From the NCBI GenBank assembly GCA_963752225.1, contig CAVVXS010000007.1:806001-870000 (forward strand): a DNA stretch of 64,000 nucleotides, given 5' to 3'. The position numbers and the translations under genes were made by a program. Positions 26,970 to 34,441 of this stretch are shown here, piece by piece; the stretch's first letter is position 1, and the number at the start of each line of letters is the position of its first letter. Source of the DNA: JBBROS01 sp963752225. GTDB lineage: Bacteria > Pseudomonadota > Alphaproteobacteria > Acetobacterales > Acetobacteraceae. The notes under the pieces are model-generated. The model did no database searches, was not told the origin of the DNA, and saw nothing but the letters and a program-made list of their open reading frames with translations.

Positions 26970-27134
26970 TTAAAAGCGCATCATCCCGCCGCCCACGTGA
27001 ACCTTACCCGCGTCGCGCGTCTTCGCCGGCGCGGCGCTGGCCGCGAACCGCATCATGCCACCGCCGACGTGGACGCGGCCGGTGTCCTTGGTCGAAGCGG
27101 GCTTGGCAGGGGCGGTCTTGATGGTCTTCGACAT
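26970..27134 (-). CDS. 54-residue repeat peptide, candidate RiPP precursor
   Basis: Too short for usual gene callers but well supported. ATG at 27134 has an AGGAGA ribosome site (27141-27146 on the opposite strand) six bases upstream. The product is a Lys/Ala/Pro/Thr-rich leader (MSKTIKTAPAKPASTKDTG) followed by VHVGGGMMRF at residues 21-30, a spacer AASAAPAKTRDAG, and VHVGGGMMRF again at 45-54, where the protein ends. Both repeats are preceded by G-R or G-K. Six of the ten repeat codons differ between the copies, all silently, so the peptide sequence rather than the DNA is conserved. A leader plus identical core repeats, next to a gene of unknown function and near a SARP-like regulator, fits a ribosomally made, modified peptide. 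No cysteine is present, so lanthionine or disulfide chemistry is excluded. Modification is unproven. Confidence 0.8.
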   Translation of the reverse strand: MSKTIKTAPAKPASTKDTGRVHVGGGMMRFAASAAPAKTRDAGKVHVGGGMMRF

Positions 27135-27262
27135 GCTCGTTCTCCTGAGGCGTTATTGCCTGAAGAAGATCATGCATCATGCCTGTGAGTAGTTTGTTAA
27201 TAGAAAATTACTGCGTGGTTAATAAGAACTCATTAATGTATAAATAAATCTCACTTTGCACG

Positions 27263-27276
27263 CCGTCTATAGACGG
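27263..27276. promoter_or_regulatory. 14-bp perfect palindrome upstream of the peptide operon
   Basis: CCGTCTATAGACGG reads identically on both strands and sits about 130 bp upstream of the peptide start, beside the AT-rich promoter-like stretch. It is a candidate operator. Its inner ten bases GTCTATAGAC recur at 28517-28526 across the cheY start codon, where coding constraint alone could explain them. Confidence 0.4.
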
Positions 27277-27587
27277 TAGTGTTGCCTTTTGATGCGTTTT
27301 GTTAGCGAATGATTGCCGTGGAGACATTAAGACGTATCTGCTAGTGCCGTCCGTTGCGAATCGTCTCCATCCAAGCCACGGCGGCAGGCATGCCGCGCAC
27401 GTGAGCCTGAGAGCCTTACGGGGTTCGGTGAACCTTGGATGCGCGCGCGAGCACCACGAGCGCGTGGACGGTCCGAACGTCGGCTATAGGGGGCAGCGTC
27501 CCACCGGCCAGCGGATCGCGACACAGGCCGCGAGGCGCGAGACTGCTCCGGCGAGCGGCAACACCGGGTCGCGAGATGTGGCGACCG

Positions 27588-27611
27588 GACCGGACGAGCG
27601 GTCGTCCGGTC
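27588..27611 (-). terminator. Hairpin after cheZ
   Basis: A perfect 10-bp stem, GACCGGACGA (27588-27597) and TCGTCCGGTC (27602-27611), with a GCGG loop, begins 11 bases beyond the cheZ stop. There is no strong T-run, but position and stability support transcription termination or 3'-end protection of the cheYZ message. Confidence 0.55.
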
Positions 27612-27621
27612 TGGATTGCCC

Positions 27622-28149
27622 CTAGAAGTCGGCGAGCAGCGCGTCGATGTCCGACTGACCCATCGCCTTGCCCGGCAATTGCGGGCCGTTCGTCAGGCTT
27701 TCTTCCGACACCGGCTCCACCGAGATTTCTTCGCCCTGACCGAACAGCTTCAGCATCTCACCGACCTTTTGCTCGATCGCTTGCAGAGTGCCGACGACCT
27801 TCTTGATGCGCTGCCCGGTGATGTCCTGGAAGCTGCACGCCTCGAAGATGCTGGTCGTCGCGCGGCCCAGCGTCTCCGCGTCGATCACCTGTCCGTTCGA
27901 CGTCGCGGCTTCGAGTTGCTCGCAGGCCTCAAGGATGACGTTGGTCGCGGACGCGGTATGCGCGACCACCGCGTCGAGCTCGTCGGTCGCCGCAGGGATG
28001 TGGCCGGCAATGAACGGACCTGCGTCCAGGCGCTGCAGTTCGGCGCGCGTGGTGGCGATGGTCCGGGCCAGGTCCTCGATCTCGGCCAGCAGCGTGACGT
28101 CGCGCACCTCGGCCGCCAGCCGATCGACCAGCTGATCAGAATCAAGCAT
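27622..28149 (-). CDS. cheZ: CheZ-type phosphatase of CheY-P
   Basis: 175 residues, shorter than the 214 of E. coli CheZ. The catalytic motif FQDITGQRIKK gives Asp109 and Gln113, equivalent to Asp143 and Gln147 of E. coli CheZ, which position water for dephosphorylation of phospho-CheY. The extreme C-terminus GQSDIDALLADF is the conserved CheY-binding helix after an acidic linker (GQGEEISVEPVSEESL). The long amphipathic helices between are as expected for the four-helix-bundle dimer. The start overlaps the end of cheY by eight bases, so enzyme and substrate are translated together. Confidence 0.93.
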   Translation of the reverse strand: MLDSDQLVDRLAAEVRDVTLLAEIEDLARTIATTRAELQRLDAGPFIAGHIPAATDELDAVVAHTASATNVILEACEQLEAATSNGQVIDAETLGRATTSIFEACSFQDITGQRIKKVVGTLQAIEQKVGEMLKLFGQGEEISVEPVSEESLTNGPQLPGKAMGQSDIDALLADF

Positions 28150-28528
28150 GGGCCAACACCTTCTCGATCTTGCTTTGCAGCGTCTCGGCGTTGAACGGCT
28201 TGACGATATAGTTGGAGACGCCGGCCTGCTTGGCGGCGACGATGTTCTCGGCCTTGCTTTCCGCCGTCACCATAATGAACGGCGTCTGCTTCAGGCGGGC
28301 GTCCGAACGCACCTCCTGCAGCAGCTGAAGCCCGGTCATCGGCTCCATGTTCCAATCGCTGATCACCAGGCCGAAATGGCCGCTGCGCAGCTTGTGCAGC
28401 GCTTCCGTGCCGTCGGACGCTTCCTCGACATTGTTGAAATTGATCTGCTTCAGCAGGTTGCGGATGATCCGCAACATGGTCTTGTAGTCGTCCACGATCA
28501 GGACGTTGATCGAACGGTCTATAGACAT
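28142..28528 (-). CDS. cheY: Chemotaxis response regulator CheY
   Basis: 128 residues, a single receiver domain with every CheY hallmark: Asp13-Asp14 in IVDDYKTM, phosphoacceptor Asp58 in ISDWNMEPM, Thr88 in MVTAES and Lys110 in IVKPFN. The WNMEPMTG segment after the phosphosite is typical of motor-binding CheY. It controls flagellar rotation by binding FliM when phosphorylated. The gene overlaps cheZ by eight bases, but no cheA, cheW, receptor or flagellar gene lies within the window; a 250-bp gap separates it from the divergent epimerase gene, where its promoter must be. Confidence 0.95.
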   Translation of the reverse strand: MSIDRSINVLIVDDYKTMLRIIRNLLKQINFNNVEEASDGTEALHKLRSGHFGLVISDWNMEPMTGLQLLQEVRSDARLKQTPFIMVTAESKAENIVAAKQAGVSNYIVKPFNAETLQSKIEKVLAHA

Positions 28529-28778
28529 GAGCCCGCCTTGTTTCGAGTTCTGATGGCGGAACCATACCGTTGAAACGTTAAGAGAGAGTTCAAGGGAGAC
28601 CGCCGGGCAGCCAAAGCAGCGAGGCTGTCAGCGCCCGCCTCACGGCGAGTTGAAGGATTGTGACGGCAGTCCTAGCGTCGGGCGTGTATGTTCCGCGTTC
28701 ACGTCGGGGTCCGGCCGAATCGGCCGACGATTTCGGTCGGCAATTGTCGCATACGCGACGGACGGAGGCGCAGGCTGC

Positions 28779-29891
28779 ATGGGTGGACGGGTGTTGGTTA
28801 CCGGTGGCGCCGGGTTTATCGGCTGCCACGTTGTCGGGGCATTGCTGCAACGTGGCTATTCCGTCCGAGTGTATGACAGTCTGATCGACCAGGTGCACCG
28901 CAGTGCCGTCACCCGGAACGCGGTCATGGACGAGGTCGAGTTGATCCGGGCCGATATTCGGGACCTCGACCGGGTCACGGACGCGCTGCGCAACGTCGAC
29001 GCGGTCATCCACTTGGCCGCCGAAGTGGGCGTCGGGCAGAGCATGTATGCGATCGACCGCTACGTGTCCGTGAACGACACTGGGACGGCCGTCCTATTCC
29101 AGGCCCTGATCGACCATCCCGTGCGTCGAGTTGTGGTCGCCAGCAGCATGAGCATCTACGGCGAAGGGCGTTACCGCACCGGGTCGGGCGACATCATTGA
29201 CGAGGTGAGCCGGCCGCCGGGCCGGCTTTCGTCGGGTTGGGATCCGGTGGGCCCCGACGGGAACGCGCTCACGCCGATCGCCACGCCGGAAAGCAAGCGG
29301 CCCAACCTCGCCTCCGTTTACGCGCTGACGAAGTTCGTGCAGGAGCGGCTGACGCTCACGGTCGCTCCGGTGTACGGGATGGAGGGCGTCGCGCTACGGC
29401 TGTTCAACGTGTACGGACCGGGCCAGGCGCTGTCGAACCCATACACCGGCGTGCTGGCGATCTTCGCATCGCGGCTGCAGAATTGGGAGCGTCCGCTGGT
29501 GTTCGAGGATGGCGAGCAGCGCCGCGATTTCGTGCATGTCGACGACGTCGCCCGTGCCTTTATACTGGCGCTCGAACATCCGGCTGCCGCGGGGCAGGTG
29601 TTCAACGTGGGCAGCGGCCAGGATGTCAGCATCCTCGAGGTTGGTTCCGCCTTGGCGCAAGCGATGGGCGTGCCGAACCTCACGCCCGAAGTGATGGGCA
29701 AGGCGCGGGTCGGCGACATCCGGCACTGCTTCGCCGATATCTCCTTGGCGCGCGACGTGCTCGGCTTTGCTCCGCGACGCAGCTTCGACGACAGCCTGGG
29801 CGAGCTGGCGGAGTGGGTGCGCAAGCAGCGGGCCGAGGACCGGGTGCAGGATGCTAGACGGGAGCTCGAGCAGCGCGGACTGGTGGCGTGA
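28779..29891 (+). CDS. NAD-dependent epimerase/dehydratase (extended SDR)
   Basis: 370 residues from ATG 28779 with GGAGGC upstream; an in-frame extension to 28650 is rejected because the cofactor strand begins at residue 3 from this ATG. NAD motif TGGAGFIG at residues 8-15, Ser in ASSMSIYGEG and catalytic pair Tyr181/Lys185 in YALTK. RLFNVYGPGQALSNPYTGV and DFVHVDDVARAF are typical of sugar-nucleotide 4-epimerases and dehydratases, so the substrate is a nucleotide sugar of unknown identity. First gene of a coupled six-gene cassette; the next start (GTG) overlaps its stop by four bases. Confidence 0.9.
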   Translation: MGGRVLVTGGAGFIGCHVVGALLQRGYSVRVYDSLIDQVHRSAVTRNAVMDEVELIRADIRDLDRVTDALRNVDAVIHLAAEVGVGQSMYAIDRYVSVNDTGTAVLFQALIDHPVRRVVVASSMSIYGEGRYRTGSGDIIDEVSRPPGRLSSGWDPVGPDGNALTPIATPESKRPNLASVYALTKFVQERLTLTVAPVYGMEGVALRLFNVYGPGQALSNPYTGVLAIFASRLQNWERPLVFEDGEQRRDFVHVDDVARAFILALEHPAAAGQVFNVGSGQDVSILEVGSALAQAMGVPNLTPEVMGKARVGDIRHCFADISLARDVLGFAPRRSFDDSLGELAEWVRKQRAEDRVQDARRELEQRGLVA

Positions 29892-30955
29892 GCGCGACAC
29901 CGCACCGTGTGCTCGTGACAGGGGGCGCCGGCTTTATCGGCTCCAATCTCGCCGACCGCTTGGCCATGCAGGGTCATACGGTCCGGGTGTTCGACGTTCT
30001 CGCCCGTCCCGGCGTTGAAGCGAACCTGGACTGGTTGCAACGCCGCCATGGCAATCGCATCGAACCGATCGTGTCCGACATCCGCGACCGCGCCGCCCTG
30101 GCCGAGGCGGCGCACGGCGTGTCGGCGGTATTCCACATGGCGGCCCAGGTCGCGGTGACCACCAGCCTTGAAGACCCCGAACTCGACTTCGAGGTCAATC
30201 TGCGTGGGACGATGAACCTGCTCGAGGTGCTGCGGCGCCGGGCGGACAAGCCGGCGCTGGTCTTCGCCAGCACCAACAAGGTGTACGGCGCGCTGACCGA
30301 CGTCCCCCTGGCCCGTGACGACGACGCCTACCTGCCGACCGAGGCCGGGTTGCGCGCGCATGGCATCGACGAGGCCCGGCCGCTCGACTTCTATACGCCC
30401 TATGGTTGCAGTAAGGGGGCGGCCGACCAGTACGTGCTCGATTATGCGCGCAGCTTCGGATTGCCGGCCTGCGTCATGCGCATGAGCTGCATCTATGGGC
30501 CGCGGCAGCGCGGGACCGAGGATCAGGGCTGGCTCGCGCATTTCTTGTTCTCGGTCCTGGCGGGCCGGCCGATCAGCATATTCGGTGATGGGCGGCAAGT
30601 CCGGGACGTGTTGTACGTCGACGATGCGGTGAACGCCTACCTGGCGGCCTGGGCGTCAATCGGCGCGGTGTCGGGACAGGCCTTCAACCTCGGCGGCGGC
30701 CCCGGCAATGCGGTGACGCTGCTGCAGGTGCTGGCCGAGATCGGCGAGATCACCGGACGCACCCCCGATCTTCGCTTCAACGAGTGGCGGCCCGGCGATC
30801 AGCGTTATTTCGTCGCCGATACCCGCCGCGTGAGCGACGCATTGCGGCTGCGCCCCGCGCTCGACTGGCGCAGCGGGTTGCGCCGGCTGGCCGCGTGGGC
30901 CGGGTCGGAGCAGCGGCAGGCCGAGCCGGCAATGGCGGCTGGGAACGCCGCTTGA
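29888..30955 (+). CDS. NAD-dependent epimerase, CDP-paratose 2-epimerase-like
   Basis: 355 residues starting with GTG at 29888 inside the previous stop (GTGA). Extended SDR with VTGGAGFIGSN, active-site Tyr172/Lys176 in YTPYGCSKGAAD, and the segments CVMRMSCIYGPRQRGTEDQGWLAHFL and PISIFGDGRQVRDVLYVDDAVNAY, which are closest to CDP-paratose/tyvelose 2-epimerases (RfbE) among the enzymes I know. The exact sugar is uncertain. The TTG start of the radical SAM gene overlaps its stop, so it is coupled at both ends. Together with the upstream paralogue it probably supplies an unusual nucleotide sugar for the three glycosyltransferases downstream. Confidence 0.87.
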   Translation: MSATPHRVLVTGGAGFIGSNLADRLAMQGHTVRVFDVLARPGVEANLDWLQRRHGNRIEPIVSDIRDRAALAEAAHGVSAVFHMAAQVAVTTSLEDPELDFEVNLRGTMNLLEVLRRRADKPALVFASTNKVYGALTDVPLARDDDAYLPTEAGLRAHGIDEARPLDFYTPYGCSKGAADQYVLDYARSFGLPACVMRMSCIYGPRQRGTEDQGWLAHFLFSVLAGRPISIFGDGRQVRDVLYVDDAVNAYLAAWASIGAVSGQAFNLGGGPGNAVTLLQVLAEIGEITGRTPDLRFNEWRPGDQRYFVADTRRVSDALRLRPALDWRSGLRRLAAWAGSEQRQAEPAMAAGNAA

Positions 30956-32247
30956 AGGTCGCTCTCGTCAACCCGCCCTGGACCTTTGCCGGCAGCATCT
31001 ATTTCGGCTGCCGCGAACCGCACCTGCCGCTCGAGCTCGGCTATTGCCGGGCGCTGCTGGAGCGTGACGGCCACGAGGTGCTGCTGCTCGACGGCCATCT
31101 GATGGGCCGCTCCTATGCCGAGTTGGCGGTCGAGGTGAGGGCGTTCAGCCCGGCCATGACGGTCGTGCCGACCGCGCCAAGCTACCTGTTCTGGCGCTGC
31201 GCACCACCCGAACTGCGGGTGCCGCGCGAGATGCTCGATGCGATGGGAGACGCGGCGGGCTTGACGGTCGCGGTCGGACCGCACGGTTCCGCCACGCCGC
31301 AGGCGACGCTCGAGAAGCTGGGCGCCGGGTGCGCCGTGCTGGGCGAATGCGAGGAGGTGGTGGCGGCGCTGGCGAACGGCGCCGTCCCGGGTGAGTTGCC
31401 GGGAACGGCCATCCTTCGCTCCGACGGCACCTTGCAGCAGTCCGGCGGTCCGCAGGCTAGCCGGTTCACCGACACGCCGGCATTGTCGTGGCCGGCCGAA
31501 TGGGTGGCCCGGCACCACCACCACCACCACCGGTTCGAACGGACGCCGCAGGGGCCCGGCGCCGAGGTCGAGGCGTCGCGAGGATGCCCCTACCATTGCA
31601 CCTTCTGCGCCAAGATCGATTTCCGCGACGCGTATCGCCGGCGGGATTTGGCGCCGCTGCTCGCCGAGATCGACGGCTTGCGGGCACAGGGCGTCACCTA
31701 TCTCTACTTCATCGACGAGATCTTCCTGCCCAACCGCGCCCTGCTCGAGGCGCTGGTCGGCCGCGGCCTGGAGTTCGGGATCCAGACCCGGATCGATCTG
31801 TGGAAGCCCGACATGGTCGAACTGCTCGGCCGCGCCGGCTGCGTCAGCATCGAGGCCGGGGTCGAGAGCCTGACGGAGGACGGACGGGCGGCGCTCGACA
31901 AGCGGTGCAAGCTGACGACCGACCAGCTGACCGAGCTGCTGATCCTGGCCCGGCGCCACGTGCCGTTCGTCCAGGCGAACCTGATCGAGACTCCGGCCGA
32001 CGACGACGCCGCGGTCGAGGCCTGGCGCGGCCGGCTGAAGGCCGAACAGGTGTGGGCCAACGATCCGGTACCGTTGTACCCCTATCCGAGCTCGCCCGAT
32101 TACCGCCGCTTGTTCGGGCTGCCCGACGACATGGCGTGGGAGCGGGCGCACGAGCACTATCTCGGCCAGTTCGAACAGTTCTCCGACATCCAGGACGGCC
32201 GGCCGCTGCCGTTGCCGGAACTGGAACGGGCATGCCGGAAGGACTAG
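30952..32247 (+). CDS. B12-binding radical SAM enzyme
   Basis: 431 residues from TTG 30952 (KVALVNPPWTF follows at once). Residues 1-150 form a cobalamin-binding-type Rossmann domain (LPLELGYCRALLERDGHEVLLLDGHLMG), and the radical SAM cluster ligands are Cys212, Cys216 and Cys219 in GCPYHCTFC. IEAGVESLTEDGR and the C-terminal helical part are family-like. I recall similar proteins in a conserved rhizobial oligosaccharide-type cassette (the TIGR04295 group); this needs an HMM check. A run of six CAC codons (31513-31530) encodes a natural hexahistidine at residues 188-193. Reactions of the class include methylation at unreactive carbons and ring rearrangement; which applies is unknown. Overlaps its neighbours by 4 and 16 bases. 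Confidence 0.88.
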   Translation: MKVALVNPPWTFAGSIYFGCREPHLPLELGYCRALLERDGHEVLLLDGHLMGRSYAELAVEVRAFSPAMTVVPTAPSYLFWRCAPPELRVPREMLDAMGDAAGLTVAVGPHGSATPQATLEKLGAGCAVLGECEEVVAALANGAVPGELPGTAILRSDGTLQQSGGPQASRFTDTPALSWPAEWVARHHHHHHRFERTPQGPGAEVEASRGCPYHCTFCAKIDFRDAYRRRDLAPLLAEIDGLRAQGVTYLYFIDEIFLPNRALLEALVGRGLEFGIQTRIDLWKPDMVELLGRAGCVSIEAGVESLTEDGRAALDKRCKLTTDQLTELLILARRHVPFVQANLIETPADDDAAVEAWRGRLKAEQVWANDPVPLYPYPSSPDYRRLFGLPDDMAWERAHEHYLGQFEQFSDIQDGRPLPLPELERACRKD

Positions 32248-33338
32248 GCGGGCGCACCCGCCTCCTGCTGACGACCGATAGCGTGGGCGGTGTTTGGCAC
32301 TACACGCGCGATCTCGCCCGGGGGTTGTCCGATCGCGGAATCGACTGCGTGGTCGCCGTCCTCGGGCCCTCGGCCGACGCCGGGAAGCGCCGCGACCTCG
32401 GGGACATGCGGGGAGTGACACTGGTCCAGACCGGCCTGCCGCTCGATTGGACCGCCGAGCGTCCTGAGCAGTTGGCGGAGGCGAGCGACCGCCTCGCGAC
32501 GCTCGCCGCGCTGATGGGCGTGGCCGGCGTGCATCTGCATACACCGGCGCTCGTCGGCGCGGCCCGTTGGCCGGTGCCGGCGGTGGCCGTGGCGCATTCC
32601 TGCGTCGGTACGTGGTGGCGGGCGATGCGCGGAGATGAACCGGTGCCGGCGGACTTCGGCTGGCGGATCGAGGCCATGCGGGCCGGGCTCGGCCGGGCCG
32701 CGGCGGTGATCGCGCCGACCGTGGCGCATGCGGCGGCGGTGCGGGCCGTGTACGGCGCCGCGGCGCTCACCGTCGTCCATAATGGGGCCGAACCGCGGCC
32801 ACGCCCGGCGATCGGCCGGGAACGTGCCGTGCTCACTGCCGGGCGACTGTGGGACGAAGCCAAGGGTGTGGCGATGCTGGACCGGGCGGCGGCGGGCTTG
32901 GACGCTCCGGTCCGCGCGGCGGGTCCGCTCGAGGGTCCGAACGGCACGCGCACGACGCTGGCCCATTGCCAGCCGCTCGGCAGCTTAGACGCGACGGAGA
33001 TGGCGACAGCCTATGCGGCGGCGACCGTGTTCGCGTCGATGGCACGCTACGAGCCGTTCGGCCTCGCCGTGCTCGAGGCGGCGCAGTCCGGCATGCGGCT
33101 GGTGCTGTCGGACATCCCGACCTTTCGCGAGTTGTGGGATGGCGTGGCGACCTTCGTGGGCGACGAAGCCGCACTCCCGGCGGCGCTGCAGGCGGCGCTG
33201 GACGCCGGTCCAAACGAGCGGGCGCGCGAGCGTGCCGGGCGCTTCACGCGGGATGCCATGGTGGACGGGACGCTACGGGTGCATCGGCGGTTGATGTCGG
33301 CGTCGCCTGCCTCGATGCGGCTGGAGGCGTCCGGCTGA
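32232..33338 (+). CDS. GT4-type glycosyltransferase
   Basis: 368 residues from ATG 32232, sixteen bases inside the radical SAM gene. GT-B fold: N-terminal LLLTTDSVGGVWHYTRDLARGLSDRG, central VVHNGAEPRPRP and VLTAGRLWDEAKGVAML, and the nucleotide-sugar-binding ARYEPFGLAVLEAAQSGMRLVLSDIPTFRELW with the E-x7-E motif of family 4. It would transfer a sugar from a nucleotide donor in the cytoplasm. The following CgeB-like gene starts on its stop codon (TGATG). The donor may be the product of the two epimerases encoded upstream. Confidence 0.88.
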   Translation: MPEGLGGRTRLLLTTDSVGGVWHYTRDLARGLSDRGIDCVVAVLGPSADAGKRRDLGDMRGVTLVQTGLPLDWTAERPEQLAEASDRLATLAALMGVAGVHLHTPALVGAARWPVPAVAVAHSCVGTWWRAMRGDEPVPADFGWRIEAMRAGLGRAAAVIAPTVAHAAAVRAVYGAAALTVVHNGAEPRPRPAIGRERAVLTAGRLWDEAKGVAMLDRAAAGLDAPVRAAGPLEGPNGTRTTLAHCQPLGSLDATEMATAYAAATVFASMARYEPFGLAVLEAAQSGMRLVLSDIPTFRELWDGVATFVGDEAALPAALQAALDAGPNERARERAGRFTRDAMVDGTLRVHRRLMSASPASMRLEASG

Positions 33339-34441
33339 TGCGGGTGGTGTACTTCACCCATTCGCTGCGCTCGTGCTGGAACCATGGAAATGCGCACTTC
33401 CTGCGCGGCGTGCTGCGGGAGCTGTTGGCGCGTGGGCATGACGTGCAGGCCTTCGAGCCGGCCGGCGCCTGGAGCGTCGTGAACTTGTTGGCCGACGCCG
33501 GACCGGCCGGGCCGGACGCTTGGCGCGCCGCCTACCCCGCGCTCGACAGCTCGGTCTACGCGCCGGAGGACGACCTCGCCGCCGCCGTGGACGGCGCCGA
33601 CCTGGTGATCGTGCACGAATGGAACGAACCCGCGCTGGTGGCCGGCATCGGTGCGCTGCGTGCCCAAGGCGGGCGGTTCACTCTGCTGTTCCACGACACC
33701 CATCATCGCGCCGTCAGCGAGCCGGAGGCGATGCGGCGCTACGATTTGTCGGCCTATGATGGCGTGCTGGCTTTCGGGGCGACGCTGGCCGAGGTGTATC
33801 GCGGCTGGGGCTGGGGCGGGCGCGTGTTCGTTTGGCACGAGGCGGCCGACGTCGCCTTGTTCCACCCTCCAGCGGTCGAGACGGCGCGGGACGGCGCGGT
33901 GTGGATCGGCAATTGGGGCGACGGCGAACGAACGGCGGAGCTCGAGGCGTTCCTGTTCGCGCCCGCGAACGACGCCGGCTTGCCGCTCGACGTTTACGGC
34001 GTGCGCTACCCGGACGCGGCACGGGCCATGCTGGCCGGCTACGGCGCGGCGTATCGGGGCTGGCTGCCGAATTACCGAGCGCCCGACGTGTTCGCGCGGC
34101 ACCTGCTGACGGTGCATGTACCGCGGCGCTTCTACGCGACCTTGCTGCCGGGCATCCCGACCATCCGCGTGTTCGAGGCGCTCGCCTGCGGGATCCCGCT
34201 GGTGTCGGCGCCGTGGGACGATAGCGAGTATTTGTTCACGCCAGGTGCGGACTTCATGACCGCCGCCGACGGCGGCCAAATGCGCGCCCGCCTGCGCGAT
34301 ATCATCCACGACCGCGGCTTACGGGCCGACTTGGCCGCACACGGCCTCGCCACCATCCGAGCCCGCCACACCTGCGCGCATCGCGTGGACGAGCTGCTCG
34401 GGATCCTGCAACGCCTCGACAGCAAGTTGGTCAGCGCCTGA
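33338..34441 (+). CDS. CgeB-like glycosyltransferase
   Basis: 367 residues. VVYFTHSLRSCWNHGNAHFLRGVLRELLARGHDVQAFEP and the C-terminal LPGIPTIRVFEALACGIPLVSAPWDDSEYLFTPGADFM resemble the CgeB/DUF3880 plus GT1-like C-terminal arrangement named after the Bacillus spore-coat protein CgeB. No signal peptide. Starts on the stop of the GT4 gene and its own stop is shared with the next CgeB-like gene, making three successive coupled glycosyltransferases. Acceptor unknown; a short oligosaccharide or glycolipid is the simplest inference from three transferases and two epimerases. Confidence 0.85.
   Translation: MRVVYFTHSLRSCWNHGNAHFLRGVLRELLARGHDVQAFEPAGAWSVVNLLADAGPAGPDAWRAAYPALDSSVYAPEDDLAAAVDGADLVIVHEWNEPALVAGIGALRAQGGRFTLLFHDTHHRAVSEPEAMRRYDLSAYDGVLAFGATLAEVYRGWGWGGRVFVWHEAADVALFHPPAVETARDGAVWIGNWGDGERTAELEAFLFAPANDAGLPLDVYGVRYPDAARAMLAGYGAAYRGWLPNYRAPDVFARHLLTVHVPRRFYATLLPGIPTIRVFEALACGIPLVSAPWDDSEYLFTPGADFMTAADGGQMRARLRDIIHDRGLRADLAAHGLATIRARHTCAHRVDELLGILQRLDSKLVSA

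Larger units (their letters stand above)
27135..27621. other. 487-bp intergenic region: leader/promoter of the peptide operon and 3' flank of cheZ
   Basis: The part from about 27180 to 27310 is strikingly AT-rich for this genome and is the likely promoter of the minus-strand peptide operon; it contains the palindrome at 27263-27276. From 27340 on, the sequence is GC-rich and holds a possible closed RNA fold with end stem CATCCAAG (27368-27375) and CTTGGATG (27434-27441), then the cheZ-side hairpin at 27588-27611. An open frame at 27299-27625 has neither a ribosome site nor protein-like composition. Confidence 0.6.

Noticed and set aside
26970..27134. Reading VHVGGGMMRF repeats as FMRFamide-like neuropeptide units
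   Set aside because: The MMRF ending is only a superficial match; bacteria lack the amidation signal and processing, and no C-terminal glycine follows the motif.
27407..27412. CTGAGA, reminiscent of the TPP riboswitch THI box
   Set aside because: The partner segment (ACCCTTTGAACCTGAT-type) and the downstream thiamin gene are missing; a six-base match is expected by chance.
27299..27625. 108-codon open frame in the intergenic region
   Set aside because: No ribosome site, Arg/Gly/His-rich shadow composition, and it runs into the cheZ terminator hairpin and stop.
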